From positions 31,401,830-31,465,829 of the forward strand of contig NC_088301.1 in the NCBI RefSeq assembly GCF_032854445.1: a DNA stretch of 64,000 nucleotides, read 5' to 3'. Shown in pieces: positions 12,474-21,848 of the stretch. The notes under the pieces were generated by a model, which saw only the letters and a program-made list of their open reading frames with translations, was not told where the DNA came from and did no database searches. A program made the translations under genes and the position numbers. The stretch's first letter is position 1. Each line of letters begins with the position of its first letter. Source of the stretch: Liolophura sinensis. Lineage: Eukaryota; Mollusca; Polyplacophora; Chitonida; Chitonidae.

Positions 12474-12869
12474 ATGGCAGTAACTTATATTATAAGTGTA
12501 ATCCTAAGAAACAGAAATGATGAAGACTTGATCGTAAACGGTTGTAGGTTCCAAAGTTTCCCTCAAAAGAATGTCAAAGTGCAGCAGCTGAAATCAATGA
12601 GGTCTCAGTGTTCTTCAACATTTATGCCCCACTTTGTTTGTGTTGAGTACTCCGGAAAAGTAATTACGAATGAATTGCAGGTAGCTGGGCGAAACCCTCT
12701 ATATTTTCAAACGTCACAGAACCATTGCAGATATATAATATGCACTGTAAGTAAGTCAGTGAGTAGACTTGGGGGTTTTCAGGTAGGCCTGGGTGTAGCG
12801 TACAAGACAGAAGCCATCACTTCCGTTTTCGTTTTAGGAAATAGGCAGTTCCAAGCAAAGATACTATAA
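12474..12869 (+). CDS. Unrecognised 131-codon ORF
   Basis: A true ATG starts this, the longest non-repetitive ATG frame on the plus strand, ending in TAA. I recognise no domain, signal peptide or family. A good 5' splice site (ACT|GTAAGTAAG) lies inside at about 12746, so only the first part might be exonic. The base composition is not clearly coding, so chance is quite possible. Confidence 0.2.
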   Translation: MAVTYIISVILRNRNDEDLIVNGCRFQSFPQKNVKVQQLKSMRSQCSSTFMPHFVCVEYSGKVITNELQVAGRNPLYFQTSQNHCRYIICTVSKSVSRLGGFQVGLGVAYKTEAITSVFVLGNRQFQAKIL

Positions 12870-12917
12870 AATATTCTCAAATGCACTCAAATTCTTGCTA
12901 TTATTTTAGAATAGCCT

Positions 12918-12953
12918 ATATTGTTTGAAACGTAATTACGTTTCAAACAATAT
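12918..12953. repeat. Perfect 36-bp palindrome
   Basis: The left arm ATATTGTTTGAAACGT (12918-12933), an AATT centre and the exactly complementary right arm (12938-12953) make a perfect self-complementary 36-mer. It ends three bases before the SINE head that begins at 12957. Confidence 0.95.
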
Positions 12954-12956
12954 CAC

Positions 12957-13240
12957 CGACCCTGATAGCACAGTTGGTAGAGCGTCCGCTTCGGGAGCGG
13001 TAGATCCAAGGTCAGTCCTGGATCGAGACACACCTAAGACTTTAAAAAGAAGAAGTTGTAATTACCTCGCTTGGCGATCTGCATTAAGGGTATAGTGCAA
13101 CGACTGGTTGACCCGTATCAGTACAATGGTTCGGGCGGGGACATCGTTAAGGCATCTCAGAGAAGCAGCACTAGAAAATTTGTTAAGTGCGACCTTAAAC
13201 CCCAAGCACTCACTCACTCCAGACCAACTCCAAACGTGAA
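12957..13240 (+). repeat. SINE with tRNA-Pro-like head
   Basis: The head resembles a tRNA. The A-box region is TAGCACAGTTGGTAGAG, the anticodon loop is TTCGGGA (CGG, Pro) on a CCGC/GCGG stem, and the B-box region GGTCAGTCC is degenerate. The body contains TTACCTCGCTTGGCG and GTGCAACGACTGGTTG, and the tail reads ACCTTAAACCCCAAGCACTC. Related copies lie at 51.1-51.6 and 60.9 kb. The imperfect T-arm and attached body argue against a working tRNA gene. Confidence 0.85.
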
Positions 13241-13244
13241 CTGT

Positions 13245-14600
13245 GCACGTGTTACCGTTCGAAAATTTGTTCCTTAGATTTATTAAGCGGGCCGCATGCA
13301 TTATAACCTTTTCAAACTTTAGTATCGTTTTGACACTATAAATACAAATTACTATCAGACACAAATCTTATATTGAATTGAAAGCAATATTTTGTGCTTT
13401 TCTTGGTAAGTACAGAAAATTTTGTTTGACTGGCAAATATTGATTTTTGACGAATATCTCGGGTATAGCCTCTTTACAACTATGAGAAAATAGCAAAAAC
13501 CTTGAATTCACGAAATCCTATCCTATTTCGCCCAGTTTTAACGCGGTAGAATTCAATGACGCGACTCGCGAAGCGCTATAACTCTTTTGGCTGCACGGGT
13601 TTTTCGTACTTCAGATGTGTAGCACCGGTGACTGTATATTTTAGCCATATTTTCTCATTTGAAAACCTTCAGGTCCAGTAGATTGCATTAAGTTCTGTCA
13701 GGAAAGCAGTAGCTTAAAATGAGGGCTGGCGTACGCTTGGATGAGCGTAGAAGACGCTCCTTGTTCGCCTGCTGTTGCACTTCAACAAAAAAAATCATTC
13801 CTAAATCGCAAATAATAAACCAAGAGAAGCTCTGCCTCTGCTTTAACTTCTGTACTTCGTGAGCGAACTGTTTCTGTGCAAATACAGACTACTTTTTGCC
13901 CAAGGAGTTGTCATCGGTAATTTAATCCATGTGAACAATGTCTCAGGTTTTTGATCACAACTGCTTTTTCTGACCAACGCTCTCGCTCCATTCTAATTGA
14001 AACAGCCTTTGAACATGTCAGTCAGTTTATTTTCCGTTCATTACATGTTGTTTGCTTTTCTATTCCGGAGAAAACAACTCTCAATAAAATTTTACGTGAT
14101 TTAAAGATTTCCCAAGAAATCTTGATTTTTTCAATACATTAAAAATGTTAATGATTTAACTGTTCCATTAATTACAGATACGTTTTCGTTGTGTTGTACT
14201 GGACCACAGTTGCTTATACATTTGCCATGCATAGGCGTGGTGACCAGAGCTTGGCAATATATTTTGTAAATATATATTACCTGAATTTACATAGCTATTT
14301 TTTCGACAATTGTTTGCCATATAAGGGCACATAGTAAACAAAGTTTAGATGTATATGTAACAGGCTGTACCTGTTAAAATCTTTAACCTTAACTTTAAGC
14401 TTTATCTTGGGAAGGCTTAATTGCTAAGCCTTGGATAAGGAACTATAACCATCTTACCGCGTGAAAATTGCTTCGAGTATCTGGGGTCAACCTAGACAAA
14501 TTAACACTAGCTAAGGTGAAGTGTTCACAGCTAAAAATTGACATACATTTATTTCATTAGCATAAACCATTTAAACCAAGACATCTCTGGCCAGTTAATC
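13245..14600. other. No gene seen
   Basis: Unique AT-rich DNA. The short frames at 13.95 kb and nearby show no domain or splice signals I trust. Confidence 0.4.
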
Positions 14601-14605
14601 CCAAC

Positions 14606-14830
14606 TCACAGTGAGTGGAACACTTCACTCTCCAATCTGAGCTGGTACCGGGTTAACAGGATTCCACGAGGAGTGGCTGTGGCATCATTCCCCATGAAGA
14701 TTTCTACCATGGACTTCAAATATACTGACGTGGAAATGTCAGAGTTGTTGTCTGCTAATGTTGCCCCCAAATACTTGAAGTGTAGCACTTTGACGACTTT
14801 CCATTACTGCCTATATATTTATTTAAATAT
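14606..14830 (-). pseudogene. Possible LINE reverse-transcriptase scrap
   Basis: The minus strand encodes VLHFKYLGATLADNNSDIST. The FKYLGATL-D-N core resembles the conserved FKYLGATLT segment near the end of the RT region of many animal non-LTR retrotransposons. The residues after it do not continue the family pattern and the frame soon closes. If genuine, it is a short decayed fragment. The evidence is one motif only. Confidence 0.35.
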
Positions 14831-14839
14831 CATACATCT

Positions 14840-16400
14840 GCAACCTTTTGCTCATAACTACAATTACACCAGTATGTTTAAAGTTATGGTGCGATATTTA
14901 TGTCGATTTTCAGCCAGCACCTTGTACATGTACTGGGTGAAATGTTTCTTGTGGCTACCTTTTGCTTAATAATTGTTATCAGTGATGACTTTTGAAAGCC
15001 CTGTATCCAGTGACAAAACGTTGTTAACAAAACAGTACATAGTAAACCAGTCAGATCAGAACAAAACCCGCATTATATTGTTTACTTTCTAACTAGAAAA
15101 TAGCCCGCAACCCAATAAGATGCTAAACCAAACGGAACGCTGCTACGTTAACGCCTTTCAGCTGTCAAGGCTGATGGTGGGAATTACGTGATGGCTCTTA
15201 TCTCACGAGATCTCATGGCAGTCATCCAATGTAAAGAGATCGTAGCACGTACGATGCAGGAGAACTAATTCGTCGCAATTTTCTTAGAACAACAGTCCTG
15301 CAGATTTCTGATATACACATCAGACTGATCATCTGACTGCTAAAAGGCTTTACTCACACTTGGCAATCGTTACACTGATTGACTGCTTGAGTGATTTGCT
15401 GAGCTGATTTTGGTAGTAATTGCCAGATTTGATAGAGTCCACAAGAAAGAAAAAATCTTGTCCCTGACAAGGAGCGTGTAAATATAATCCAGTTGATGAG
15501 AGTTGCCTGAGTATATTACATCATACAATTTCATAACAATAAAGGCGTCTTGAATCTACCAGGTAACCGTCTTGGAGTGTTCATCTGTACTTCCAGTATA
15601 TTGCCTATTATTTGGGTTTGAAAACCAACGCTCATTCTGTCAAACGGAATCGGAACACAAAGGAAGATATATTTATAAGACGGAATTCTAACGACCTATG
15701 GCGGTAAGAAGCCGCGTCAAAAACTTTTCATTAGGCCTGAGCCGGAACATCAATCTCTGCAACCAAAGGATGTTATCATCGGTGTTATAGATAGACTAAG
15801 AAGGAAATAATACAGGCTCGCACTCTGTGGTTAAGAGTGGGCTTTGACTGCAAAGACTCCATAATAACGAGGTTCGGACCCCAAGGGGACAAAACAACGT
15901 GATACGTGGCTAGCAAATGTTTGATGAAAGAGTTCGTTTGCCAGTGTGTTGACAGGGAACTAAAAGGCTAACCCTGAGCAAATTTAGACGCAAATTGGAT
16001 GATCTTTGATAAAGTCTGGTTCCCCTGTTTGTTCAGCTATCGATAGGTTGTCTATGAGAAATGCCCACCAGATCCCTATACGACCCATTTAGTCAAAACC
16101 CGTTAGCACACGATCAACCACTCTGCGCCCTTGAACAGCACGGCGACCAAACTGCTTACACCATATGGCTAGACGTGTTATAGGCCTTTACTTTGCTATA
16201 ATACAATTTTCTCACATTCTGGTGCATCCACCGGTGAGCTGAGTTCAGTGGGTACTGGTAATGGATTTAAGTAGCAAACATTTAAATTCACACCTCTTAA
16301 CCCTGATGTAATAGCGAACAAATGCAAATTGCAATCAATTTAATTTTTTTTAAAAAGTTTTTCAAACGTCTTTAAAACTTGTGAAAAAGACTATGAGCCT
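14840..16400. other. Unique DNA; one tRNA-like segment
   Basis: At 15825-15895 an A-box-like TGGTTAAGAGTGG precedes the good B box GGTTCGGACCCC, a possible SINE head remnant. No exon for the rest of the neighbouring GPCR is recognised here, although its downstream exons should lie at lower coordinates. Confidence 0.3.
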
Positions 16401-16437
16401 GAGACATCTATTTAAAACAGAAAAACGAGGTACTTAC

Positions 16438-16645
16438 CAAAAAAGCAGCAGGCAAAGACGATGGCATAACTCACGATAAAATTCACCCGAAACTCCAGGC
16501 TTTTGTCGAAAGGATTTGAGAAGGTTTCAGTAAAGGCGGGCGATGTCTGGTTTTCTTCATTGCCCAAAGACTGAGAATCGTTATAACCCAGGACTCTTTC
16601 AGAATTATTCCACGACATGATCGGGCGAACTAGTGACCCTGCCAT
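16438..16645 (-). CDS. First coding exon of a class A (rhodopsin-like) GPCR
   Basis: An ATG at 16645, with an in-frame TAA a short way upstream, begins 69 codons plus one base. The exon ends at a near-consensus donor, G|GTAAGT, at 16438/16437 (minus strand). Residues 1-50 look like an extracellular N-terminus with three N-glycosylation sequons (N13-N-S, N22-D-S, N32-Q-T). Residues 52-69 (FRVNFIVSYAIVFACCFF) form the start of TM1. The phase-1 intron falls in what would be the Gly of the conserved TM1 Gly-Asn (Asn1.50), a layout seen in neuropeptide and peptide-hormone receptors. I infer a plasma-membrane peptide receptor; the ligand class cannot be told from one exon. A second Met at residue 10 is an alternative start. 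Remaining exons are not found in the window. Confidence 0.65.
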
Positions 16646-16991
16646 AGTAGATACAAAACAGCCAAGACAGAAGACCCAAACTTTGACAATGCGAACAATA
16701 CCAGTTGTTTACGGTGAATTAGAAATATCCTTAAACCACGATGACAGCCGCGAAAGTAAGTAATCATTAATAATGCTGTTTCTTTCCATTGATCCAATTT
16801 GGAATTGTCCTTGGTTTCTACTTCATCTAAAATGGCCTTTACATTATTAGACGGTGGTCACTATGTCCGTTGTTGATTTATCTAGATAAAATTCCAAACC
16901 TGACATTGGTTGTCAGATTTAAAACTTGTTGACCAACTTGGCATCTGTCGCCGGAATTAACTGTGTACAACTAGAGCTGTTGAAGGTTTGA
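16646..16991. promoter_or_regulatory. Probable 5' flank and UTR of the GPCR exon
   Basis: This lies immediately upstream of the minus-strand ATG. By position it should hold the 5' UTR or a 5' intron. I see no TATA box or other decisive motif, so the assignment rests on position alone. Confidence 0.25.
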
Positions 16992-17460
16992 AATGATAAA
17001 AACATTGACTTTACGCACATCGGCAGACCTTATGGTCGCTTTGACGTCTGGCTCCTCCCAGAGAAAAGGCCATCAACTGGTGCTCCGGCACCGCTGGCCC
17101 TCGGGTTCCCAGTCAATCAGCAGCACTTACGGCACTCAGACGAGAAGCCCCGCAATCGGACCGAATCAACAGCTAGCTCTCCGAAAATCACTCCATCTAA
17201 TATGCGCGCCAGAGGAGGTTAGGGTACAGCTGGAAAAACATCTGCTAGAGCTTTTCAAATATTTGGTAAAGTTTGCCTCAAATCGAGTAAAACCGTCAAC
17301 GTCCTACTCAGAGTGACCATTTCAGATTACATAGCGGCTGTGATCGATACGGGCAGCGCGCAGGGTAGTGGTAGGGAGCAGTGATGTGGTGGAGCAGAAA
17401 CTCACAGAGCCCACCGTTACACACGTAACAGACGTCGTCACTGCAACGCTAAGAGTGAAC
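16992..17460 (+). pseudogene. Retroelement relic with aspartic-protease motif
   Basis: This block is GC-richer than its surroundings. One frame, 16992-17222, encodes GRPYGRFDVWLLPEKRPSTG and a Pro/Ser-rich stretch and closes with TAG. After a frame change, 17245-17384 encodes ISDYIAAVIDTGSA, with the Asp-Thr-Gly-Ser codons starting at 17346. A hydrophobic strand followed by D-T-G-S/A is the active-site signature of retropepsins, the Gag-Pol proteases of LTR retrotransposons. A TGA at 17382-17384 and the frame change show decay. No RT, integrase or LTRs are recognised nearby. An ATG frame of 107 codons overlaps (16993-17316) but reads a different phase and is less convincing. Confidence 0.5.
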
Positions 17461-17980
17461 CAGTCAGCATCAAAGGGGATTTAACCATTCAATAGACAGT
17501 TCCATCCAGCAAAGGCTATAGCGAGTGTTATCATCTGTGGTTACCATTCACATCAAAGCTACCTTACTTGCAGTCGTCGTTTACCCATGCATAAAACTGA
17601 TAGAAAATTGTACTGTTACGTACATCGCCTGTATTCATGTGCACAAAGGGATAACAGTTCAGCACGGTCAGTCGAGAAGGTAGAATACCACTATTTATAA
17701 CGGAATCCGCTTAGCAGAAAGTCTAACCGTAATTTGAAGTTAGATAAAATAACATGACTGTATAGAGCAGTGAATGCTTCTATTTTCACGAGTCTTATTA
17801 TGGCTATCATAAGTCATTTTGCGAATATAAACGAGGAATATGAGTGTAATATGAGTATCATACTCAAAGATATCTCCCTACTTTATTTCATTTAAGAAGT
17901 TCGATGAACTGCAGGCCATTGTCGTTCAGGTATGTGGGTGGCTTTGCATAATTAAAGAAAGTCTCAATTTGTCTATACAT
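17461..17980. other. No gene seen
   Basis: May include decayed 3' parts of the retroelement, but no further motif is visible. Confidence 0.35.
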
Positions 17981-17984
17981 ATGT

Positions 17985-18182
17985 GACAATGCAGTAGGGC
18001 GTACATCCATGCTCTGTGACAATACAGTACAGCGTACATCCATGCTCTGTGGCAATACAGTACAGCGTACATCCATGCTCTGTGACAATACAGTACAGCG
18101 TACATCCATGCTCTGTGACAATACAGTACAGCGTACATCCATGCTCTGTGACAATACAGTACAGCGTACATCCATGCTCATC
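17985..18182. repeat. 33-bp minisatellite
   Basis: Nearly identical units of GTACATCCATGCTCTGTGAC-AATACAGTACAGC, spaced 33 bp from 18001 (18001, 18034 and onward), about 5-6 copies. The period is a multiple of three and the unit is stop-free in several frames, so 11-residue repeats such as MLCDNTVQRTS (plus) and MDVRCTVLSQS (minus) appear. Confidence 0.95.
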
Positions 18183-18224
18183 CATGTATTTTGCTAGACG
18201 TCCATATTCACATAAAGTATATGA

Positions 18225-18530
18225 GCATGTACATGTACATTCAGTTAAAGTGCCTAAGCATGCACGTCAAGCCAAAGTATTTGAACACGCACGTCCAGCA
18301 AAACTATCTGAGAATGCACGTCAAGCAAAAGTATTTGAACACGCACGTCCAGCAAAACTATCTGAGAATGCACGTCCAGCAAAACTATCTGAGCATGCAC
18401 GTCCAGCAAAACTATCTGAGAATGCACGTCCAGCAAAACTATCTGAACATGCACGTCCAGCAAAACTATCTGAGCATGTACGTCCAGCAAACGTATTTCA
18501 GCATGTACGTACAGGAAAATATGTTACTTA
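18225..18530. repeat. 27-bp minisatellite
   Basis: The unit is GCACGTCCAGCA-AAACTATCTGAGAAT, with GCACGTC at 18262, 18289 and 18316. About ten copies begin some 40 bp after the 33-bp array. A plus frame from a GTG at 18016 crosses both arrays for 171 codons, giving 11-aa repeats and then HARPAKLSE-type 9-aa repeats. It has no ATG start or upstream exon evidence. Confidence 0.95.
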
Positions 18531-20183
18531 AAATTGTCTAAGGTATATTCTTCTCCCGCCACTGTTTTCGGAGCTTGGTGGAAATAAGCAGTGGTGTATG
18601 TGTCACACGCGGGAAAGCAAATTATGCGCCAAGTGTGGGTGGTTAAGTGCGGCCTCGTTAAAACAATTACAGAAAAATTAAGAAAAAAAATAATATAAAA
18701 CAAAAATTAGAAAATAAAGCAAACTTTAAGATTAATACTACGTGCGTAATTACGGACAGCCCGTGGTGCTTACTAAGAGTAAGCAATGGAGTTTTAATGT
18801 TGCTAAGAGTGTGTTGCCACGATGTTGTCTGGTAGAAGAGAGTTCCTTGATGTTTACTTATATAGGACATGTCGATATTGCCTCGGGCTTATTGTTACGA
18901 TGTTACCTCACAGCAAATATGGATGTCTTTGGTTGTGGCTTATTATTGCCATGCCATTACACTCCATTAAACCTAGAAAATGCTCCGTCAATCAGTTTAA
19001 GATGGCTAGCTGGTTCAGTCGTTTGCTTCATGAAGGGTTGTAGTAAGTTGAATGTTCAAACTGTCAGTGTCAAGGGGACATTTTTCAGATTGTATTATGA
19101 CCTGTAACTCAACAGAATCCAGTGGTTAAACATGCATGTCTACATAAACAGCACTGGCATGGTAACAAGTTGAAGGATAGGACTGAGTTTTGCTCAGGCA
19201 TCGTCTTGGAAGCCGTCCGTTGTTTTCCGCGACATATGTTCTGTAAAAAAATCGATTGTAAGGATACACCCTTAACATCTGTTCTTACAAGCACTGCTAT
19301 CATTTACATGAGGCCATATTACATTTAAAGACAGAATATTTCACTTTGATCCGGAATTTGTGACGGACTTTGTCTTCAGGGGAAAATAGAAAACTTTTTT
19401 CTTATAGAGCATGTAAGGTGTTAGGTAATAGCAAATGTCCATCGACAGGAGGATACATGTAGGTGATCCATTATTAATCATTATGAAATCCATTATTGTG
19501 CTGCAAACATGTGTATTAATTTGCATTATTGTACAATTCGCCAACAACAGGATGAATGACAAAAGCTGAGCCGCGCGTATATTGTAGAGGTAAAACGCGT
19601 TAACGTTTCAGAGCTATATATAATATAGATGAGAAATACCGTTAAAACAAAAGTACACAGTCTCCCCTGACGATATTCAACGCCGTTGTAGCATCACTTG
19701 CCAGGTAATATCAAACTGGTGCGTATAATAAAAGACTTGTGTTAAACTTTAAGCGCCATGGTGTAAGTTGCTTATCGTCTTGGCTTCCGGGATTTTAGAC
19801 GTGTTCCAGGTCCTGGCGTCGAAATGACTCAGTGTTCCACTTCTTGCGAGCACATGAAAGTGACACCAGGACACTCAAACGTGGGTGATAACAGGCCCTT
19901 TTTGTCGGAAATAACACTACAGATAAAATTTTAAATCCCATGTGTTAAAAAAAGTATGTCTTCGTGGAGGCAGTTTATCAGTTTGGACTGTAAAAAAATG
20001 TGTCCTTGGGGCCATTGGAGAAAGGATGGATTAGACACCACCTAAACTCCCACTACACTTCGCTACTGAATCTCCCACGACTCTAATCATCCAATACCAC
20101 CTTGTGAAGATCGTTAATAGAGTCGTGCAAGCTGTTTTCATGTATAAGCTTATCTTAGTACTAGTGATCAGCACAAGAGATCA
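18531..20183. other. No gene supported
   Basis: Unique DNA. The frame at 18742-19107 (121 codons) has no domain I recognise. An A/T-rich run lies at 18670-18720. Confidence 0.4.
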
Positions 20184-20569
20184 GGGCCCGGTGCCACGAA
20201 ACTTACACTCAAAAAATTATTGTGTTAATTTTAACAGGAAGTCTGTTTTCTGGGTGATGCTAGAAGGTATTCTGTTATTGCAGCAGATTGTTCTATTTTT
20301 ATAATACACATATTCTATTAACTGAAGATAAAAATTCTATTATCATATTATGTTGCATATGACAGAATATTGTGTTAGAATAACAGAATACATCCTGACA
20401 TCACTTTTTTTACTGAAGCCAAAGTGTTTTGCCTGAGCAATATTTTACAATATGCATAAGCAGTTTATGCGGCGTTTGACTTAAGTGTTTTGGAGAAGCT
20501 CTCCATGTTGGACTTGAACAAAAGCATACTAACTTCAGTAATTTACTGAACTTTTGTAAAACCGGGCGC
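20184..20569 (+). mobile_element. MITE-like element with imperfect terminal inverted repeats
   Basis: The left end, GGGCCCGGTGCCACGAAACT, is nearly complementary to the right end, AACTTTTGTAAAACCGGGCGC, over about 20 bp, enclosing some 386 bp of AT-rich non-coding DNA. The inner part (GATGCTAGAAGGTATTCTGTT and TAACAGAATAC) recurs in diverged form at 57.0-57.2 kb. No clear target-site duplication is seen and the transposase family is unknown. Confidence 0.5.
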
Positions 20570-21638
20570 AGGTCAATCTCGCGACCACCCAGTGCTAATT
20601 TCTCGGTGAATGGTGGGGTGTTATATCTGGTGCTATCAGTGTTGCGTTACAGTGAGACAGCCCCTTGTCCTTTTTGTAAGGCCACATCAACTGTACTTTG
20701 GGTTTTAGGGGCGCAAGGCCACACTGAAAATCCAAAAATGGAATAAAAATAAAACTGTGAATCCACCGACCTTCATGTATGGTGATTTTTAAGTTTATGA
20801 AGCCTTTCAGATCACGAACAACAGAAAAAATTGTCCATATTTCAAACAAATAAGGTGAAGAAGACAGCCTCGTGAGAGTTCTTAAATCGACTTTGGACTC
20901 CACGTGAGCAAACAAACAAAGGGATATCCGTTACTCCTAGACACATTTCTTGAAAGGTAGGCTCCCCTAAAATTTATATAGTATAATCGTTTTAACTGGA
21001 TCCACCGTTATCAGCTCAGACCAAACCAAATACTCAGTGCCTTTGTAAAGCAGGCCTGCAGTCCTCAATAGGACATGTCCCTCCATCTTTCACAAATGTA
21101 TCTTCTGTCGGATGCATTTTATCCTTACCACATGAGATACTCAACGATTCAACAATGGTTCCTGGAAGGGCGGGTCACTTTCTATAGAATTTTGAAGTTG
21201 AATGTTCACTTTACCGGATTAATATCTGTTTTTGTTTAGTTTTTCCACTCTTCTATTTTTCGCCATACATTCAGCCTGGCTTTTTCGGTTAGTTGTCAAT
21301 AGCAATCTGCTTGAAGCCTTGTTGCCTGAGTTGCTGCGAGCTTATCCGTCTTTCTGTAGTGGTTTGAAGGGCTCATTCGGGTGTGGAACATTGAGCAGGA
21401 CGGTGCCTACAAAAATGTTGGCCAGCATTTGTTTTCCGTCCTATCTTTTTTGAATTTTTCTTCGCACTATGAAAAAGAGAATGGTGGATGTGTGTACTGT
21501 GTTTATCATCGGCAGCCTTCCGTTTTGATATGTTTATCAAATTCAGCTCCACAGGAGACTCATAGCTGACTTGATATTACCACTGATTTTCATTTAACCA
21601 CTGGCAAGTCAAACGCATCTAGTTTCATTGTCTCTATG
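20570..21638. other. No gene seen
   Basis: Unique sequence. The open frames at 20.6-21.5 kb are not recognisable. Confidence 0.4.
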
Positions 21639-21848
21639 GGGTGTAATTCTAGACCTGTGACGTATAATAAATTGCAGTTAACATGACTGGATTTTTCAAA
21701 ATTGCTACCATTTATACATTTTACGTGAACAGCTAGAATTAAACCCTGACTGATGTAAATTGGCAAGAAGCCGTATTTCGCAGGCTGCATGTGACCATTT
21801 GCCAGCTATCACACTGTTGGTGCGCTTTTACTCTCTAAGCTGTACGTC
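21639..21848 (-). repeat. Family B interspersed repeat
   Basis: This reads on the minus strand like the 30.9 and 33.2 kb copies. It contains the blocks AATTCTAGACCTGTGACGT, TACGTGAACAGCTAGAATTA and CATTTGCCAGCTATCACACT and ends with TTTACTCTCTAAGC. Confidence 0.7.

Noticed and set aside
12957-13030. Functional tRNA-Pro gene
   Set aside because: The T-arm and B box are degenerate, and the segment continues into a SINE body that recurs at 51 and 61 kb.
14538-14969. 143-codon plus-strand frame
   Set aside because: It starts at TTG and is antisense to the LINE-like motif, with no recognisable content of its own.
18225-18530. Possible CRISPR array (27-bp repeats)
   Set aside because: Units are directly tandem with no variable spacers, and the genomic setting is eukaryotic.
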